Below are positions 9,450-17,506 of a stretch of DNA of 64,000 nucleotides, piece after piece (within the stretch, counting starts at the first letter, position 1; each line of letters begins with the position of its first letter). The position numbers and the translations under genes are program-made. The stretch comes from an uncultured Collinsella sp. (GTDB lineage Bacteria; Actinomycetota; Coriobacteriia; Coriobacteriales; Coriobacteriaceae). The DNA lies in the NCBI GenBank assembly GCA_902492935.1, contig CABUNJ010000009.1:20741-84740 (forward strand), written 5' to 3'. The notes beneath the pieces are model-generated. The model saw only the letters and a list, made by a program, of their open reading frames with translations. It had not been told where the DNA came from and made no database searches.

Positions 9450-10322
9450 GTGAACCGCGATTTCGCCTCATCGCTCATCCAGCTCAACAACACGTTCTAT
9501 CGCGAGCACTCCGCCTCCTTTTCCGATACGCGCCAGGCCCCGTGGCCCGGCTGGGTGCGCACCATGGATATCGCGCTCGGGCAGCTCGACGTCGCCACGA
9601 TCGAGCATCCCGTCCGCGTCTTCGATCTTGCCTGCGGCAATATGCGATTCGAGAACTTTGCCGCCGGCGGCGCACTTGCCGCCAAGGGCGTCGACGGCGC
9701 AAACCCCTCGGCAGATGCCAGTTGCCCGTTTGAGTTCTATGGTGTCGACTCGTGTCAAGATTTGGCTATCGATGCGCATGGCCACGCCCTGCGCATTCCC
9801 AACCTGCACTTCCAGGAACTCGATGTGCTCGACGCCCTCATGAAGCTCAACCCCGCCGAGACACCCGACGTGCTTTTCGACGCCCCGCTCGCCGACATCT
9901 CGGTCTGCTTTGGCTTTATGCACCACGTGCCGTCGTGCGAGTACCGCGTACGCGTGCTCGACGCCCTGGTGCGCCAGACGTGCCCAGGCGGCATCATCGC
10001 CATCAGCTTTTGGGAGTTTATGAACGACGAGCGCATGGCGCGCAAGGCCGTTCGCGCCGAAGCCCGCGCCGAGCTCACCCCGCCGTTTGAGGGTTACGAT
10101 TCCACACAGTTTGAAGCCGGCGACCACCTCATTGGCTGGCAAAACGACCGCCACGCCTACCGCTATTGCCATCACTTTGACGACCAGCAGATCACCGACC
10201 TGGTGCGCGGCGTCCGTACGTTCTACAAGAGCGGCGAGGTCCCCGTGCGCGAGCTTGAGCGCTTCCATGCCGACGGTCGCAGCGGCGAGCTCAACCGCTA
10301 TGTGATTCTCAAGCGCCTGTAG
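9450..10322 (+). CDS. Class I SAM-dependent methyltransferase
   Basis: A 290-residue protein. GTG at 9450 is taken as start because GGAGGGAG precedes it by nine bases. The SAM-binding motif I is VRVFDLACGNMRF (about residues 55-67), followed by an acidic residue in EFYGVDSCQDL and a conserved DISVCFGFMHHV strand. The layout is that of Trm9/UbiE-type small-molecule or tRNA methyltransferases. The substrate cannot be assigned. It lies 118 bases upstream of trmB on the same strand and may share a tRNA-related role, but the spacing leaves room for a separate promoter. Confidence 0.75.
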   Translation: MNRDFASSLIQLNNTFYREHSASFSDTRQAPWPGWVRTMDIALGQLDVATIEHPVRVFDLACGNMRFENFAAGGALAAKGVDGANPSADASCPFEFYGVDSCQDLAIDAHGHALRIPNLHFQELDVLDALMKLNPAETPDVLFDAPLADISVCFGFMHHVPSCEYRVRVLDALVRQTCPGGIIAISFWEFMNDERMARKAVRAEARAELTPPFEGYDSTQFEAGDHLIGWQNDRHAYRYCHHFDDQQITDLVRGVRTFYKSGEVPVRELERFHADGRSGELNRYVILKRL

Positions 10323-10391
10323 GTATCGGCGCCTCGCCGCCGGGCCGCACCGCATCTTTCGGGCAAACTATGCCCACCTTTTTTCAACCCA

Positions 10392-10422
10392 TTGACAGAA
10401 CGCGCAGCTATGCGTTCCATAC
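10392..10422 (+). promoter_or_regulatory. Possible promoter of trmB
   Basis: TTGACA at 10392-10397 is a perfect -35 hexamer. CATACT lies about 20 bases downstream and TTCCAT 17 bases downstream, so the -10 is weak or the spacing is long. An AAGGAG ribosome site follows just before the trmB ATG. Confidence 0.35.
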
Positions 10423-10440
10423 TTATGACCAAGGAGCCTC

Positions 10441-11280
10441 ATGGGAGCCGTCCACGTTCGCACGCCTAAGAACTTTGTGCTTGAGGAGCGCCTGGAGCGC
10501 TACGCCGATGCGATTGAAACGAACCCCGAGGCCTATGCCGGAGATTGGCGCGAGGCCTGCGCGCCAGTTGGCAGCAAGCCCTTCGAACACCTTCACCTGG
10601 ATCTTGGTTGTGGCAAGGGAACGTACCTTGTAGAGCGCGCGGCCCACGAGCCAAACACGCTCTTTATCGGCATGGACCAGGAGCCCATCTGCATCGCCTA
10701 TGCCGCGCAGAAAATCTGCGAGCAGGAGCTATCAAGCGCACTCGTCCTGCCCCGAGGCGCCGCATCGCTGCCGCAGTTATTTGCCGCAGGCGAGCTCGAC
10801 GCCATCACCATCAACTTTCCCACGCCGCAGCCCAAGGCCAAGTACGCCAAAAAACGACTCGTCCATGTCGACCATTTGATTCTCTACCGCCCGCTCCTTG
10901 CAGCCGGCGCCACCGTCACGCTGCGCACCGACAGCAAGCCGTTGCGCGATTACGCCCTGGGACAGTTTGCCGCGGCAGGCTACGACACGCTTTGGGTAAG
11001 CGACGACGTCCGCCGCGACCATCCCGAGCATCCCGAGACCGAGTACGAGTGCCGCACGCGCGAAATGGGTGCCGTCGTCTATGGCATTTGCGCCGCACCC
11101 GGCGCGCAGCCCAGCGATGAACAGCTCGCGATGGGCCGCATGCAGGAGCAAAGTCTTGCCTGCTACCTGCCCGACAACCTCGATGAGTTCACCTATGTAC
11201 CTCTGGGCATGGAAGAAGCCGTCGAGAACTTTAGAAACCGTGCTCGCAAAGGCAAGAAGCGCCTGCCGCAAGAGCGCTAG
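10441..11280 (+). CDS. trmB: tRNA (guanine-N7)-methyltransferase TrmB
   Basis: A 279-residue enzyme that would methylate G46 of tRNA using SAM. SAM motif I is HLDLGCGKGTYLVE (about residues 51-64), then LFIGMDQE. The family's catalytic loop is present as NFPTPQPKAKYAKKRL, which aligns with the usual NFxDPWPKxxHxKRRL, but with T, Q and Y at positions that are normally D, W and H. The start ATG has AAGGAG eight bases upstream. It is somewhat longer than E. coli TrmB, with extra C-terminal sequence ending in a basic tail (RNRARKGKKRLPQER). Confidence 0.87.
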   Translation: MGAVHVRTPKNFVLEERLERYADAIETNPEAYAGDWREACAPVGSKPFEHLHLDLGCGKGTYLVERAAHEPNTLFIGMDQEPICIAYAAQKICEQELSSALVLPRGAASLPQLFAAGELDAITINFPTPQPKAKYAKKRLVHVDHLILYRPLLAAGATVTLRTDSKPLRDYALGQFAAAGYDTLWVSDDVRRDHPEHPETEYECRTREMGAVVYGICAAPGAQPSDEQLAMGRMQEQSLACYLPDNLDEFTYVPLGMEEAVENFRNRARKGKKRLPQER

Positions 11281-11347
11281 GGGCTTCTGATGGTCGCGGC
11301 GTCGGCAAACAAGCGCAAATAAGCGCCAGCGAACGGCCCTCAAACCT

Positions 11348-11468
11348 AAGTGAGTAGACTTTTTTGCAATAGCCAAGCACAGCCCGCATGGCGAAACATA
11401 AAACCGCAGATAGAGCCCTTGCGCAAAAGCTATGTGCTCGCGACATTGCAAAAAGTCTACTCACTTAG
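11348..11468. repeat. Structured 120-bp element, copy A
   Basis: Starts with CTAAGTGAGTAGAC plus a T-run and ends with an A-run plus GTCTACTCACTTAG; these ends are exact inverted repeats. In this copy the outer stem extends inward by GCAAT/ATTGC. Internal hairpins are AGCC/GGC and GCAGATAG pairing with CTATGTGC (one mismatch). It lies in the 309-base gap between trmB and the helicase gene; apart from this element I see nothing else there. A reading frame runs through it into the helicase gene but has no ribosome site. Copies B and C are at 21064 and 22487. Confidence 0.85.
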
Positions 11469-11589
11469 CTGGCGACTGCACCAAACGGCTGGGCAGAACG
11501 CCCATTTCCTGCATTTTCTCGCGCGCTGGCGTCCCACGCCGACGCTACGCCATAATAGTTGGCGGACAATCGCGAGAGAAAGCAACCAC

Positions 11590-14271
11590 ATGGCACATAC
11601 CACGACAGATACCGCCGCCAGCACCGTTTCCGGTGCCGGGGCCGCCAGCTCATTCTCGGGCGGCACGGGAACCGAAGCCGAGTTTGGCTCGCTCGGCGCG
11701 CTCTCCCCCACCTGGTGGGAGCCCGAGGACGGCAGCGAGCCCGAGCCATGGCTCACGGCCGATCAGGCCTTCGAACGCTTCTTTGAATGGACAAGCGACC
11801 GCGGCATTGAACTGTGGGATCACCAAGAAGAGGCCCTCATGGACCTGGCCGCCGGCGATCACGTCATTTTGGGAACACCGACCGGATCGGGTAAATCGCT
11901 CGTCGCGCTGGGCATGCTCTTTATGGGCATGGCGCAGGGCAAACGTTGCTACTATACGGCTCCTATCAAGGCTCTGGTCAGCGAGAAGTTCTTCGACCTG
12001 GTACAGGTACTCGGCCGCGATAACGTCGGCATGATCACCGGCGATACGCACATCAACACCAAGGCGCCCGTCATCTGCTGCACGGCCGAAATCCTTGCAA
12101 ACGACGCACTGCGCGAGGGCGAGGACGCCGATGTGGGCTGCGTAGCCATGGACGAGTTCCACTACTTTGCCGACCCCGACCGCGGCTGGGCATGGCAGGT
12201 GCCGCTGCTCACCCTGCCCCACACGCAGTTTATGCTCATGAGTGCCACGCTCGGCGATGTCACCGCCATCGCCGCCTCGCTCGAGGAGCACACCGGCGCC
12301 GCTTGCGACCTGGTTGTCGACGCCCCGCGTCCTGTTCCGCTGAGCTACGACTATGTGACGACCTCCCTCGAGGGCACGGTCGAGCTCGCTATGCGCCGCG
12401 GCGAAGCCCCGCTCTATATCGTGCACTTTAGCCAGGATGCCGCACTTGCGACGGCACAGTCACTCGCCAATTTTGGCATCGCCAGCAAGGAGCAGCGCGA
12501 GGCCATCAAGGAGGCAGCCAAGGGCACGAGCTTCTCGACGGCCTTCGGCAAGATCCTCAAGCGCTTGCTTGGATGCGGCGTCGGCGTGCACCATGCTGGC
12601 ATGTTGCCGCGCTATCGCCTGCTGGTCGAGCGCTTGGCGCAGCAGGGTCTGCTGCCCGTCATCTGCGGCACCGATACGCTCGGCGTCGGCATCAACGTAC
12701 CCATCCACACCGTGGTGCTCACCGCGCTCACCAAGTTCGATGGCTACAAGATGCGTCGTCTGCGCGCCCGCGAGTTCCATCAGATTGCCGGTCGCGCCGG
12801 CCGTTCGGGCTTCGATACCGAGGGCATGGTCATCGCCGAGGCCCCGGAGCACGAGATCGAGAACGCCAAGCTCATGGCCAAGGCGGGCGACGACCCCAAA
12901 AAGCTCCGTAAGATTAAAAAGAAAAAGGCCCCCGAGGGCTTTGTCACCTGGAACAAGCAGACCTTTGAGCGCCTGATCGAGACGCAGCCCGAGACGCTCA
13001 AGCCGCGCCTGCGCATCACACACTCCATGGTGATTAGCGTGGTCGAGCAGGGCGGCGATGCCCGAGCCCGCGTACACGACCTCATCGAGACGAGCTTGCA
13101 GACCCCCGAGGAAAAGGCCAAGCTCGAGGTTCGCGCCGACGAAATCTTCGCCACGCTCATCGATTCCGGCGTCGTCGTGCGCACCGAGGTGCCGCCCGCA
13201 CCCGACGCTCCGGCTGACGCCGCGCCGGACATCGACTACGCGTTGACGGTCGACCTGCCCGAGGACTTTGCGCTCGACCAGCCGCTCTCGCCGTTTTTGC
13301 TCGCCGCGCTGGAGTTGCTCGATCCCGAGAGCGAGACCTATACCATGGACCTGATCTCAATGGTCGAGGCAACGCTCGAGGATCCCAAACAGGTGCTGCG
13401 CGCACAGGAGCGTGCCGCACGCGATCGCGCTATGGCCGAGATGAAGGCCGACGGCGTCGACTATGAGGAGCGTCTGGAGCGCATTCAGGACGTCACGTAC
13501 GAAAAGCCGCTCGAGGATTTGCTCGACGCCGCCTTTGACAAGTACTGCCAGGAAGTGCCTTGGGCAAACGACTACCAGCTCTCTCCCAAGAGTGTCCTGC
13601 GCGATATGCTGGAAAGCGCGAGCGATTTTAAGGGTTACATTCAAAAGCTCGGCATCGCCCGCTCCGAGGGCATTCTGCTGCGCTACCTGGCAGAGGCCTA
13701 CCGTTCACTCGACCGTACCGTGCCCATCGAGAAGCGCGACGAGCGCCTGCGCGACATTATCTCGTGGCTGGGCTTTGTGGTGCGCTCGGTGGACTCGAGC
13801 CTGGTGGACGAGTGGGAGAACGCCGGCAACCCGGCAGCCCTCGACGCCGCACCGCCGCAGGGCATCGACGAAGTCGTGGCAGACCGCCGTGGCTGCACCC
13901 TGCTGGTGCGCAACGCGCTCTTCCGCCGCGTGACCCTTGCCGCCCGCGAGCATGTTCGCGACCTGGGCGAGCTCGACGACGACTGGGGCATGAGCGAGAT
14001 CCGTTGGCAAAAAGCACTCGACGCTTACCACGAGCAGCACGAGGAAATCCTCACCGACGGAGATGCCCGCAGCGCCGCGATGTTTTCCATCGACGAGTCC
14101 GACGAGAAGACCGCGCACGTATGGCACGTGCACCAGATCTTTGCTGACGAGGATGGCGACCACGATTTTGGCATCATGGGCGATGTCGATCTGGACGCCA
14201 CGCAAGACGGTGGCGAGGTCATCTTCAAAAACTACCGCGTCGGCTTTATCGAGGACCTGCTCGAGGACTAG
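11590..14271 (+). CDS. Ski2-like DEAD/DEAH helicase with DUF3516 tail
   Basis: An 893-residue helicase. The ATG at 11590 follows GAGAGAAAG; an open frame reaching back through the repeat to 11350 is rejected. Motifs: Walker A GTPTGSGKS (about residue 98), MDEFHYF in place of DEAD/DEVH (about 185), MSATLGD (about 217), motif V GTDTLGVGIN and motif VI HQIAGRAGRSG (about 400). The C-terminal ~400 residues match the DUF3516 region found with this helicase group in Actinobacteria. The Mtr4/Ski2-type core points to RNA unwinding, perhaps with an exoribonuclease. The first 40 residues are Thr/Ser/Ala/Gly-rich and probably disordered. A strong terminator follows the stop codon. Confidence 0.88.
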   Translation: MAHTTTDTAASTVSGAGAASSFSGGTGTEAEFGSLGALSPTWWEPEDGSEPEPWLTADQAFERFFEWTSDRGIELWDHQEEALMDLAAGDHVILGTPTGSGKSLVALGMLFMGMAQGKRCYYTAPIKALVSEKFFDLVQVLGRDNVGMITGDTHINTKAPVICCTAEILANDALREGEDADVGCVAMDEFHYFADPDRGWAWQVPLLTLPHTQFMLMSATLGDVTAIAASLEEHTGAACDLVVDAPRPVPLSYDYVTTSLEGTVELAMRRGEAPLYIVHFSQDAALATAQSLANFGIASKEQREAIKEAAKGTSFSTAFGKILKRLLGCGVGVHHAGMLPRYRLLVERLAQQGLLPVICGTDTLGVGINVPIHTVVLTALTKFDGYKMRRLRAREFHQIAGRAGRSGFDTEGMVIAEAPEHEIENAKLMAKAGDDPKKLRKIKKKKAPEGFVTWNKQTFERLIETQPETLKPRLRITHSMVISVVEQGGDARARVHDLIETSLQTPEEKAKLEVRADEIFATLIDSGVVVRTEVPPAPDAPADAAPDIDYALTVDLPEDFALDQPLSPFLLAALELLDPESETYTMDLISMVEATLEDPKQVLRAQERAARDRAMAEMKADGVDYEERLERIQDVTYEKPLEDLLDAAFDKYCQEVPWANDYQLSPKSVLRDMLESASDFKGYIQKLGIARSEGILLRYLAEAYRSLDRTVPIEKRDERLRDIISWLGFVVRSVDSSLVDEWENAGNPAALDAAPPQGIDEVVADRRGCTLLVRNALFRRVTLAAREHVRDLGELDDDWGMSEIRWQKALDAYHEQHEEILTDGDARSAAMFSIDESDEKTAHVWHVHQIFADEDGDHDFGIMGDVDLDATQDGGEVIFKNYRVGFIEDLLED

Positions 14272-14296
14272 CCGAACATACTGGAACGAAACGAAA

Positions 14297-14334
14297 CGGG
14301 GCCGCTGGCAACATCGCCAGCAGCCCCGCTTTTG
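14297..14334. terminator. Bidirectional terminator
   Basis: CGGGGCCGCTGGC pairs with GCCAGCAGCCCCG around a six-base loop, with a T-run on the plus side. It separates the convergent helicase and DUF2130 genes. Confidence 0.8.
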
Positions 14335-14350
14335 CACTATACGCTATGCC

Positions 14351-16108
14351 TTACTCGGTATCCTCGACCTCATACGAATCCGCCTCGGCTGGCTCATCGT
14401 TTGTCTCTGTCGCAGCCCCGCGCGCCTCGTCAAACGCGGCCTTCATGGTCTTGTTGCCCCACGTGAGCTTGCGAATGGTAAGCTCATCGGCCTTGTTGTG
14501 GGCCAGACGCAGATTCTCAGTACTGCGACGCAGATCATCCTTGGTCTTCTCGAGCTGCTTAATGGCAGCATCAATCTCCTTGATCGCCGACTCGAACTGC
14601 TTGCTCGCCAAGTTGTAGTTGCGCGAGAAGCCGTCCTTGAACTTTTCCATCTTGGCTTCGAAGTTCGTGACGTCGATATTCTGCTGCTTGTACTCCGCTA
14701 GCTCCTGCTTATAGCGCAGCGAACCCATGGCGGCGTTGCGCAGCAGCGTGATCATGGGAATGAAGAACTGCGGACGGATCACGTACATCTTCTCGAAGCG
14801 ATAGCTCACGTCCACGATGCCGGCGTTGTAAAGCTCGCTCTCGGGTTCGAGCAACGTGCAGAGCACCGCGTACTCGCAGCCCTTTTGGCGGCGATCGTGG
14901 TCGAGTTTCTTAAAGAAGTCCTCGTTCTTGTGCTTGGTCGCGGTCTCATCGTTCTCGTTTTTCATCTCGAACATAATCGAAATGACCTCGTTGCCGCTCG
15001 CGTCGCACTCGCGGAAGATAAAGTCGCCCTTGGTACCCTCGGACGCATCGTTATCTTTCTCGAAGTACGCGTTAGGAAACGCCGTCATGCGCAGACGGTT
15101 AAACTCGGTCTCGCAGTGCTGCTCGAGCGACTCACCCACCATCTTGGTGGACAGGCGGACCTTCATGTCCTTAAGGCGCTCGATCTCTTCATCCTTATAG
15201 CGAATCAGGTCATCGCTCGCACGCTTGGCCTGTGCAAGCTCGAGCTCGTGGGCAGCCTTGGCCTGCTCCTCGCGAGAATCGCGCACCGCCAGCTCGCTCG
15301 TCAGTTTGGCACGCGCCTCATCGCGCTCTCGTTCTGCCGCGGCGACCGCCTCTGACAGGTTCATTTTTGCCATCAGTTCCTGCTCGCGCAGCTGGGCACG
15401 CAGACCCTCGGCCTCTTGCTCGGACTGAGCCTTTGCGGCGGAAAACTTCTCTTGCACCTTCGCGCGATAGTCAGTAAGCGCGCGCTCGGCCTCGCTGCGA
15501 GCGGCATCGAGCTCACGCTGCGACTCTGCCGCGGCAGCAGCAAGCGCCATCTCCTGGGCCTTGTCCGCCGCGGCAAGCCTGGCCTGCAGCTCGGCAATCT
15601 GAGCGTCGCGCGCGGACAGGTCGTTTTGAGCAGCATTGCGTGCCGCCGCCTCGGCAAGCCTGGCTTCATCATCTTTGCGCCCCAACTGCGCACGCAAATT
15701 ATCGATTTCGCGCTGAAGCTCGGCGTTTTCCTTTTGAGCATCGGCACGGGCCTCAACCGCCGCGCGCTGGCTTGAGCTCTCACGCTCTGCGGCAGCGCCC
15801 TCAAGCTTGGCGCGCAGCTCGGCAAGCTCGGCATCGCGCTTGGCGACTTCTTGTGCCAGCTGCTGAGCTGCAGCGTTCTTCTGCTCGACAAGCTGAGCAT
15901 TGCGCTGAGACTCCGCCTTTTGCAAGGCAGCCGTCGAACGCGAGCGCTCAAGCTCCAGCGCCTGCTCGCCCTCGCGCTGAACTGCCTTCACACGCTCGTC
16001 CAGGTCGCGCGAAAACTCGGCATCGCGCACCTGCTTGACGATATCCGCATAGCCGGATGCATCGACCTTAAATACTTCGCCACAATGCGGGCACTTGATC
16101 TCGTTCAT
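14351..16108 (-). CDS. DUF2130 coiled-coil protein with zinc finger
   Basis: A 585-residue cytoplasmic protein. The first 20 residues carry a CPHCGEVF zinc-ribbon half with an adjoining KVDASGY stretch. Residues ~25-330 are an almost continuous Ala/Glu/Arg/Gln-rich coiled coil. The C-terminal third is the DUF2130 domain, with LRMTAFPNAYFEKDND, GDFIFRE, the FEMKNENDE strand and DHDRRQKGCEYAVL. The DUF2130 core (acidic GDF, E-x-K) has the look of a PD-(D/E)XK nuclease fold, which is known for the family. The biological role is not established. It has its own start next to the terminator of the phosphoesterase gene. Confidence 0.83.
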   Translation of the reverse strand: MNEIKCPHCGEVFKVDASGYADIVKQVRDAEFSRDLDERVKAVQREGEQALELERSRSTAALQKAESQRNAQLVEQKNAAAQQLAQEVAKRDAELAELRAKLEGAAAERESSSQRAAVEARADAQKENAELQREIDNLRAQLGRKDDEARLAEAAARNAAQNDLSARDAQIAELQARLAAADKAQEMALAAAAAESQRELDAARSEAERALTDYRAKVQEKFSAAKAQSEQEAEGLRAQLREQELMAKMNLSEAVAAAERERDEARAKLTSELAVRDSREEQAKAAHELELAQAKRASDDLIRYKDEEIERLKDMKVRLSTKMVGESLEQHCETEFNRLRMTAFPNAYFEKDNDASEGTKGDFIFRECDASGNEVISIMFEMKNENDETATKHKNEDFFKKLDHDRRQKGCEYAVLCTLLEPESELYNAGIVDVSYRFEKMYVIRPQFFIPMITLLRNAAMGSLRYKQELAEYKQQNIDVTNFEAKMEKFKDGFSRNYNLASKQFESAIKEIDAAIKQLEKTKDDLRRSTENLRLAHNKADELTIRKLTWGNKTMKAAFDEARGAATETNDEPAEADSYEVEDTE

Positions 16109-16166
16109 AGCAGCTCCTCGATGGACGCAAATTTCAACCGCCTACACTCTACCGCGCCGCACGGAC

Positions 16167-16201
16167 AAAAAAGGCGCCGCCGCCATAATGGCAACGGCGC
16201 C
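16167..16201 (-). terminator. Terminator of the phosphoesterase gene
   Basis: On the minus strand GGCGCCGTTGCC and GGCGGCGGCGCC form a stem followed by six T residues. It lies between the phosphoesterase stop (16247) and the DUF2130 start. Confidence 0.8.
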
Positions 16202-16202
16202 A

Positions 16203-16241
16203 GAACCACCACAAAGGTGCCTGTCCCCTTTGTGGTGGTTC
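16203..16241. repeat. Hairpin repeat with CTGTCC core
   Basis: GAACCACCACAAAGG pairs perfectly with CCTTTGTGGTGGTTC over 15 bases; the loop carries TGCCTGTCC. It sits immediately after the phosphoesterase stop codon. The stem resembles the terminator at 56069-56101, and the core resembles the hairpins at 56718 and 57951. Confidence 0.7.
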
Positions 16242-16246
16242 AAGAA

Positions 16247-16792
16247 TTACAGTCCAAAATAGCCGAGGATTTGATCACGGCTTACGGGCTTGTAGTCATT
16301 GGCGTCGAGGCCCACATCGTAGCGGTAAATGGGGCGCTCGCGATCGCGGTTGCGTGCGTTGGTGCGGTCACCCCTGCTGTGGATATGCCCATGCAGCATA
16401 ATGGCGCCACGTGCCTTGCCGTTCCAGCTGAGCATGGGGTAGTGGCTCATCACCAGACGATGACCCTTGGCATAGCCGGGAGCAATCTCCAGGTAATCGC
16501 GCACGTCTTCCCAAATCTGCGGTACGTCGGAATCTTCCCAGTCGCCGTCATGGTTACCGCGGATGAGCGTCACATTCTTACATTCGATACGCTCGCGCAG
16601 GCGCACCGCCTCCGCCATGGGCAAGCGATACGTAAAGTCTCCCAGGATATAGAGGCGGTCGTCCGCAGCCACGCACTCATTGACGGCATCGATGACCTTG
16701 CGGTTCATCTCCTCGACCGAATCAAACGGCCGATCCATGTCGTGCAAGATATTCGTATCGCCCAGGTGCAGGTCGGCGGTAAACCACATCAT
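16247..16792 (-). CDS. Calcineurin-like metallophosphoesterase
   Basis: A 181-residue phosphoesterase. The ATG at 16792 is preferred because GAGGA lies nine bases upstream; an ATG at 16807 would add five residues. The metal-binding motifs of the superfamily are all present: DLHLGD near the N-terminus, GDFTYR, GNHDGDW, SHYPM and HGHIHSRG. The size and motif spacing match small stand-alone phosphoesterases of the YfcE/MPP type. Substrate unknown. The gene is 52 bases downstream of the 59-codon gene on the same strand and may be part of a unit with it and the HIRAN gene. Confidence 0.83.
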   Translation of the reverse strand: MMWFTADLHLGDTNILHDMDRPFDSVEEMNRKVIDAVNECVAADDRLYILGDFTYRLPMAEAVRLRERIECKNVTLIRGNHDGDWEDSDVPQIWEDVRDYLEIAPGYAKGHRLVMSHYPMLSWNGKARGAIMLHGHIHSRGDRTNARNRDRERPIYRYDVGLDANDYKPVSRDQILGYFGL

Positions 16793-16858
16793 CGTCTGTG
16801 TCCTCATTTCGCAACGCGTCTAACACGTGCCTAGTATACAGACGCTCTGGCGCGTCGG

Positions 16859-17038
16859 TTAGCCAAAGAGCCCGCCGAACAGACCTCGACGGCGTTTGTC
16901 TTGCTTTTTCGAAGCGTCATCCTGAGTTTTCTTATCCCGCCGCTTCTTACGGTCCCGCTCCAGCTCATCGTCATCGAGCAACAGGTCCCACTCAAACGGA
17001 TCATCCGTCAAATCGAACAGGTCATCGTCGTCAAACAT
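16859..17038 (-). CDS. Small charged protein, 59 aa, unknown
   Basis: A short gene with a good ribosome site (GGGAGG, five bases before ATG at 17038). The product starts acidic (MFDDDDLFDLTDDPFEWD), continues through LLLDDDELERD into a strongly basic stretch (RKKRRDKK), and ends RRRGLFGGLFG. It has no Cys and no membrane segment. The acidic-then-basic layout suggests a disordered, possibly nucleic-acid- or protein-binding peptide. It lies directly between the HIRAN gene (upstream, 18 bases) and the phosphoesterase gene, all on the minus strand, so the three are probably one operon. I do not recognise a family. Support is the ribosome site, codon use and tight spacing. Confidence 0.6.
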   Translation of the reverse strand: MFDDDDLFDLTDDPFEWDLLLDDDELERDRKKRRDKKTQDDASKKQDKRRRGLFGGLFG

Positions 17039-17056
17039 GGCCGCCTCCCTTACCGA

Positions 17057-17383
17057 TTAGCGAGCATCCACCACGTAGAGTCCAACGCGCACCTGATGCC
17101 ACGGGCTGCGTTCGGGAGCAACCTGTTGCACGCGGGCCTCAAATACGTCCTCATGGCCGTAATACATCATCAAGGACAGCGGGCCGACCTCGTTTCCCGG
17201 GATATAGCCAAGTTTGGTGTTGCCGTAGTAGATTGCAACCGCCTCGGGATCATGGGGATTATCGCGCTCGGCGCACAGCGTCAGCTTATCGCCCGCTTTA
17301 AGATCGCCTAGGACCAAAGCGCCGTCGGCATATTGAAATCCTGCGATGTGAAACGACAGAAGAACACGTGAAGGCTCGTACAT
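17057..17383 (-). CDS. Stand-alone HIRAN-domain protein
   Basis: A 108-residue protein that is almost entirely a HIRAN domain. It begins with SFHIAGFQYADG, then LKAGDKLTLCAERDNPHDPEAVAIYY and LGYIPGNEV, the typical HIRAN order. In HLTF-type proteins this domain recognises single-stranded 3' DNA ends; stand-alone bacterial versions are thought to act in DNA repair or as regulators. It is the first gene of a probable minus-strand unit with the 59-codon gene and the phosphoesterase. An AGGAGCTGCT ribosome site precedes the ATG. Confidence 0.82.
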   Translation of the reverse strand: MYEPSRVLLSFHIAGFQYADGALVLGDLKAGDKLTLCAERDNPHDPEAVAIYYGNTKLGYIPGNEVGPLSLMMYYGHEDVFEARVQQVAPERSPWHQVRVGLYVVDAR

Positions 17384-17506
17384 AGCAGCTCCTCTAACGG
17401 CCGGATAAATCGGCGCTTAACCGTACTGAGAAACTTACGGGCCCGTGCGGACACAAATTCACCCCACCCGCGCCTTTTCGACCGTTTGTCGCTATACCAT
17501 CTGATT

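Noticed and set aside
11350..11589. Extended N-terminus of the Ski2-like helicase through repeat copy A
   Set aside because: The frame runs through the repeat, has no ribosome site, and the ATG at 11590 has one.
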